Below are positions 7,201 to 9,602 of a DNA stretch of 9,602 nt, piece by piece; within the stretch, counting starts at the first letter, position 1, and each line of letters begins with the position of its first letter. The notes below the pieces were generated by a model. The model was not told the DNA's origin, did no database searches, and was given only the letters and a program-made list of their open reading frames with translations. Origin of the DNA: an uncultured Acidobacteriota bacterium (GTDB taxonomy: Bacteria > Acidobacteriota > Vicinamibacteria > Vicinamibacterales > SCN-69-37); assembly GCA_937880585.1 (NCBI GenBank), contig CALFMR010000288.1, forward strand, positions 1-9,602. Reading direction: 5' to 3'. The position numbers were made by a program, and so were the translations under genes.

Positions 7201-7814
7201 CGCTTCGCGTCTACGGTCAAGGCGGCCCGGGATCGTGCCGCAGCGATCTGATGCTGCCGCTCGCACCGCTCGATCGCGTCAAGGCCGAGACGATCGTCGC
7301 GACGGTCCATTCGACCGACGGGGCCAAGACCGCGACGGCCGCCTCGCTGCGCGCGACGGCGGCCGACCTCGCCAACGCGACGGGCGCGAAACGCGTGGTC
7401 CTGATTACCGACGGCGAAGAGAACTGCGGCGGTGACGTGAACGCCGAGATCGCCACGCTGCGCGCGTCGGGCATCGACGTCGAGCTCGATGTCGTGGGCT
7501 TTGCCGTCGACTCGCCGGCCAGCGGACGCACGTTCGAGAAGTGGGCGGGCCTCGGCGGCGGACGCTACTACGAGGCGCGCGACGCGGGAACACTCGACAC
7601 CGCCGTGCGAGCGGCGATGACCGAGCACTTCGACGTCGTCGACGCGTCGGGGGCCGTGGTCGCGTCCGGCGACGTCGGCGGCCCGGCCGTATCCGTGCCG
7701 CCGGGCCACTACGTCGTCCGTCTGCGCGGCGAGCCGCGCATCTCGGCCGCGGCCGACGTCGCGCCTTCGTCCACGACGAACGCGGTACTGCCACGAGAGG
7801 CGGCGCTCCCATGA
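4275..7814 (+). CDS. Exported multidomain protein: PPC-like, discoidin-like domains and two von Willebrand A domains
   Basis: The product is 1179 residues from ATG 4275, one base after the previous stop. Upstream in-frame codons encode an Arg-rich run and were rejected. Residues 1-33 look like a Sec signal peptide (positive start, then AAVAAIACIAALG). Domains, by motif: PPC-like beta domain about 53-166 (DEVEPNGDLATAMPL, DVYRFAL, SGDYYVQVWSG); a second beta region to about 285; F5/8C (discoidin)-like about 310-442 (LRTFRVLGSTDGTTFVPL) and a related one about 455-598; a second PPC-like region about 635-717. VWA1 is about 720-900, with MIDAS DTSGS (726-730), Ser794 where Thr is usual, and TDAE (820-823). 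VWA2 is about 932-1115, with DASGS (939-943), Thr1019 and TDGEE (1045-1049), resembling the Ca-activated chloride channel-type VWA family. A beta tail ends the protein. Both VWAs should bind a divalent metal and mediate protein contacts. It is probably secreted or surface-associated, and the ligand is unknown. Confidence 0.9.
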   Translation: MTGTRVSRAAVAAIACIAALGTIPPHAETRAAQASAPVEAGGRPAPPDAPVTAVDEVEPNGDLATAMPLALDSSRGGVTDVANDVDVYRFALLGPTAVHLTLESAAGAAQELSLGWGSDNRQIARASLTAGANAPLVWDGTLQSGDYYVQVWSGVPTRTPYRVRLRQGDPFAGSSPSTPLAVTATLTFPQNHVAAFAADAQTVPGHLDIVSTAGPTDLTVATYAADERWTVTADETTVHLDAGAHVAVPVTVRVAPGAWDDHPVEVAAGVRGSSGAHVTATAPITPDDATAEVSPSPAPEIPTALAGGLDVAWAALGGESLDNHASLIDGLVNDGGTQRARFADVTDGMAIRLGGQGVRLAGFRIIPAASTAVGDRLRTFRVLGSTDGTTFVPLLSGTLTPREEPQAFVLPQTASARVVKLVPIDAQDPHATAFAIAEFEAIADPATSPLGDDGLEISPVLRGGHVVTMDPYIDTQAMLDATSQFSLMASWPTTRTEPFSWVVGFLDGRAARIDRIDWRYRPGQDATRAVPSVDVFASTASAAGPWTKLGTWTIAPQGDSRPFRPAGQPLARYLRFVAARTTSRYYADLPMYLSIHERPSGASYHSVLALPEGSTPAPIAAARAAGDGTPHPLPFDTAVHGSVRAGVSGDHWTLTVPPAAPGITLTMANTPTVSATLQVTNAAGAAMPLQEDAVGPDVHRYRASLPPGQYDVTVIEPPHSIAVVWDTSGSVGGWIPAIIAAVRNFTRDAVPGRDEIDLLPFRDPIAEPLLPAFSGNPSQLFSAIQAYDWKDSSSAAEGGLVGALQLLADRPGRRAIVLMTDAETSSLRLTPQVWSLVARTTPQIFTLSVSTNSVDAIAWHSRDLMMDWAVSTGGFNAMIGDASDTKAAFDRIAAALRGWAPYTLTAALSAPLAPGRLAVTRAPEPARAADRPALALLLDASGSMLQSIHGRRKIDIARAEIDHLVRGVIAAGTPVTLRVYGQGGPGSCRSDLMLPLAPLDRVKAETIVATVHSTDGAKTATAASLRATAADLANATGAKRVVLITDGEENCGGDVNAEIATLRASGIDVELDVVGFAVDSPASGRTFEKWAGLGGGRYYEARDAGTLDTAVRAAMTEHFDVVDASGAVVASGDVGGPAVSVPPGHYVVRLRGEPRISAAADVAPSSTTNAVLPREAALP
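7795..7800 (+). promoter_or_regulatory. Ribosome binding site for the PA14-OmpA gene
   Basis: GAGAGG lies 10 nt before ATG 7811, inside the end of the VWA gene. It supports 7811 over the far-upstream in-frame ATG at 7541, which would add 90 Arg-rich residues that are clearly out-of-frame readthrough of the VWA gene. Confidence 0.5.
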
Positions 7815-8824
7815 ACGTGGTGCTCGGCATATCGTCGATGTCGATCGTCCTCGCGCTGTCGGCCGTGCCGGCCGGCGCCAGGCCCCAGACGACCGGCGCG
7901 CCCGATCCGGCCTGCTCCCCCGCCGCCGAGACGGCATTCGGCTCGACGACGCGCAGCGACGTCACGATGGAGGGAAAGATCTATTTCCTTCCGCCCGTCA
8001 GCTATGCGCAATCGCTCAAGGACTTCGACGGGCAGCCGTCGCAGGGTTCGGTCTACACGGGCACGTGGAACATCGCGCCGCGCGATTTCACGAGCGGCTT
8101 CCCCGGTGTGTCGGATCGCTATGAGTGGTTCGCCATCGACTATCAGGGATCGATCTACGTGCCGGTCACCGGCCAGTACGGCTTTCGTCTGAGCTCGGAC
8201 GACGGATCGACGCTCGCGATCGACGGCGCAACGGTCGTGGACAACGACGGCGTACACGCAATGAAGGACGCCAGCGGCACGGTCTCGCTCACGGCCGGCA
8301 GCCACGCCTGGCGCCTGCGCTACTTCCAGGGTCCGGCGACCGTGATCGGCCTCGAAGTCTACGTGACGCCGCCGGGAGGCAAGGAGCGGATCTTCTCGCT
8401 TTCGGATTTCGACCAGCACGTGCTCGAGAGCCGCAGGCTGCTGGGCGTCACCGAGGATGCGAACGCCATTCACGTGCGGCTCGGCGCCGAAGTGTTGTTC
8501 GACACGGGCGAATACGCGCTGCGGCCCGACGCGGCCACGTCGCTCGCGGCGGTCGCGACGGTCCTGCGCGGCGAGTCAGGACGTCCGATCACCATCGGGG
8601 GACATACCGACAGCATCGGCCGGGCCGCGGCGAATCAGACGCTCTCCGAACAGCGCGCGAACGCCGTTAAGGACTGGCTCGTCACGAACGGCGGCATTTC
8701 CGCGGGGTGTATCGGCACCAAGGGCTACGGCGCGACGAAGCCTGTCGCGTCGAATGCGACCGCGGCGGGCCGGCAGAAGAACCGGCGCGTCGAGATCGTG
8801 ATTGCGAAAGGGACGGGACAGTGA
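7811..8824 (+). CDS. Exported PA14-domain and OmpA-like peptidoglycan-binding fusion protein
   Basis: The product has 337 residues. ATG 7811 overlaps the VWA stop as ATGA, with GAGAGG 10 nt upstream. Residues 1-23 form a signal peptide ending in VPAGA. Residues about 50-190 are a PA14-type beta-barrel: GSIYVPVTGQYGFRLSSDDG, STLAIDGATVVDNDGVHA, GSHAWRLRYFQG. The adjacent Asp130-Asp131 recall the paired acidic residues that hold calcium in PA14 adhesins (inference). Residues about 220-333 are an OmpA-C domain: VLFDTGEYALRPDA, GGHTDSIG, NQTLSEQRANAV, GYGATKP, NRRVEIVI. Asp267 and Arg282 sit 15 residues apart, as do the peptidoglycan-binding Asp271/Arg286 of Acinetobacter OmpA. The protein should be periplasmic or outer-membrane-associated, held to peptidoglycan by the C terminus and presenting a glycan- or protein-binding PA14 domain. 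There is no beta-barrel porin domain. Two cysteines (35, 300) lie far apart in sequence. It is probably co-translated with the VWA and transglutaminase-like proteins. Confidence 0.92.
   Translation: MNVVLGISSMSIVLALSAVPAGARPQTTGAPDPACSPAAETAFGSTTRSDVTMEGKIYFLPPVSYAQSLKDFDGQPSQGSVYTGTWNIAPRDFTSGFPGVSDRYEWFAIDYQGSIYVPVTGQYGFRLSSDDGSTLAIDGATVVDNDGVHAMKDASGTVSLTAGSHAWRLRYFQGPATVIGLEVYVTPPGGKERIFSLSDFDQHVLESRRLLGVTEDANAIHVRLGAEVLFDTGEYALRPDAATSLAAVATVLRGESGRPITIGGHTDSIGRAAANQTLSEQRANAVKDWLVTNGGISAGCIGTKGYGATKPVASNATAAGRQKNRRVEIVIAKGTGQ
8807..8813 (+). promoter_or_regulatory. Ribosome binding site deciding a GTG start
   Basis: AAAGGGA ends 7 nt before GTG 8821, which is good spacing. Together with the GTGA stop-start overlap, it fixes the start of the last gene, which has no ATG near its beginning. 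Confidence 0.6.
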
Positions 8825-9602
8825 CGCTGCATTCACGCTTCTTCCGTTTCGTCTCGGCCGTCTCGTGCGGCACGTTGATCGCGCTGCCACTGCAGAACGG
8901 CTATGTGTCGTCGGCGGCGCCCGACGCCGCCACGACGTTCACCAACAGCCTGCGCGCGCTGCAGGACGCCGAGAACGCGGCACCGCGCGATCACTGGGAT
9001 CCGACGTACGTCGAAGGGCAGCTCGGCCGCGATCCCGCGCGCACGTTCGCCTGGGTGCGCGACCACACCTACTGGATTCCGTACCACGGCATCCTGCGCG
9101 GCCCTGCCGGCGTGCTGATGGATCGCCAGGGCGACAGTCTCGATCGCGCACTCTTGCTCGCGACGATGCTGAAGGACGAAGGACTGACGGTGCGGCTGGC
9201 GCACGGCACCATGGCGCGCAGTCGAGCGGAGACGCTGATGCCAGCGCTCCTCACCGCCCGGACGCTTCGAGACGCGGCGCCGAAGGCCGAGAGGCCCGCG
9301 CTCGACGTCTCGTCCGTGGCGGCGAAGTACGAGCTCGATCCGGCGCCGATTCAACGAACGCTGGCGGCCCAGATGGCCTCGCGCGCCGCGCAACGACGCA
9401 CGCTCGAGGCACATTTCAACAGTCAGGTGCGCCGTCTGACGGCGGCCGTCGACCAGACCGGCGCGGACTCCGCGAGTCGTGCCCGCGAGCGGGCGATCGC
9501 GGCGCTGGCCGATCACTGGTGGGTCGAGGTCCAGGTCAACGGCGTGTGGCAGCCGCGGGACTTGCTGGCCGACGAAGCGGCCGGCGCGCACGCCGCCGAT
9601 CG
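8821..9602 (+). CDS. Exported transglutaminase-like protein with Ser in the catalytic Cys position, 3' end outside window
   Basis: GTG 8821 overlaps the preceding stop as GTGA, with AAAGGGA 7 nt upstream. The frame is then open to the right edge, giving 260 residues. Residues 1-34 hold a hydrophobic stretch (VSAVSCGTLIALPL) after basic residues, so the protein is probably exported, by a signal peptide or an uncleaved anchor. Residues 66-129 resemble the transglutaminase-like core: LGRDPARTFAWVRDHTYWIP, YHGILRGPAGVL, RQGDSLDRALLLATMLKDEG. Residues 231-250 carry the His and Asp strands (DHWWVEVQVNGVWQPRDLL). In active members a Cys lies four residues before the Ala of the core helix. Here that residue is Ser106, while His232 and Asp247 appear to be kept. 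An Arg/Gln-rich helical insert of about 100 residues separates the two parts. The protein may be a pseudo-enzyme scaffold or a Ser-based hydrolase; both are inference. The rest of the protein, and any further operon genes, are unseen. Confidence 0.82.
   Translation, partial: MTLHSRFFRFVSAVSCGTLIALPLQNGYVSSAAPDAATTFTNSLRALQDAENAAPRDHWDPTYVEGQLGRDPARTFAWVRDHTYWIPYHGILRGPAGVLMDRQGDSLDRALLLATMLKDEGLTVRLAHGTMARSRAETLMPALLTARTLRDAAPKAERPALDVSSVAAKYELDPAPIQRTLAAQMASRAAQRRTLEAHFNSQVRRLTAAVDQTGADSASRARERAIAALADHWWVEVQVNGVWQPRDLLADEAAGAHAAD

Noticed and set aside
7541..7810. Upstream in-frame start for the PA14-OmpA protein, adding 90 residues
   Set aside because: The extension is an out-of-frame reading of the second VWA domain and would bury the signal peptide. 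ATG 7811 has a ribosome site and an ATGA overlap.
8866..8871. Possible lipoprotein signal around Cys16 of the transglutaminase-like protein
   Set aside because: The Cys lies in the middle of the hydrophobic stretch, with more hydrophobic residues after it, and the preceding residues are a poor lipobox match.
8833..9591. Reverse-strand frame of 252 residues opposite the transglutaminase-like gene
   Set aside because: It is Arg/His-rich with no domain signal. The forward GTG frame has a ribosome site, a stop-start overlap, an export signal and transglutaminase-like motifs.

Overview
The window looks like chromosomal DNA from a high-GC Gram-negative bacterium (roughly two thirds G+C by eye). 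The best guess is an Acidobacteriota of the Vicinamibacteria type. The main reason is the reverse-strand regulator: an OmpR-type winged helix, one membrane segment, and a long TolB/TPR-like ectodomain that I associate mainly with that phylum. A protein with an OmpA-like peptidoglycan-binding domain supports a diderm envelope. This assignment is an inference. No tRNA, rRNA, CRISPR array, insertion sequence or phage gene was seen.

Layout, left to right. (1) Positions 1-616, plus strand: the C-terminal half of a UDP-sulfoquinovose synthase (SQD1/SqdB), the enzyme that makes the sulfolipid head-group donor. (2) Positions 619-3006, minus strand: a membrane-anchored one-component regulator (wHTH, TM, TolB-like, TPR) that converges on sqdB with only two bases between the stop codons. 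(3) Positions 3007-3208: a divergent intergenic region of about 200 bp, somewhat richer in A+T. It holds a pair of GTTAGT direct repeats set 11 bp apart, which is the geometry expected for an OmpR-family winged helix, and two short inverted repeats. (4) Positions 3209-9602, plus strand: a tightly packed four-gene operon that runs off the right end.

The operon encodes a polytopic inner-membrane protein of unknown family (3209-4273). Next comes a 1179-residue exported protein with PPC-like and discoidin-like beta domains followed by two von Willebrand A domains (4275-7814). Then comes an exported PA14 plus OmpA-like fusion (7811-8824). Last is an exported transglutaminase-fold protein with serine where the catalytic cysteine is expected (8821 to the window end, incomplete). 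The junctions are a 1-nt gap, an ATGA overlap and a GTGA overlap, so translation is probably coupled and the products probably act together.

The most interesting hypothesis is that these four genes form an uncharacterised envelope or surface assembly. In it, an adhesive VWA protein, a peptidoglycan-anchored PA14 lectin-like protein and a transglutaminase-like partner would be served by a membrane protein, under control of the divergently transcribed membrane-bound regulator. The domain calls come from sequence motifs. The assembly and the regulation are inference.
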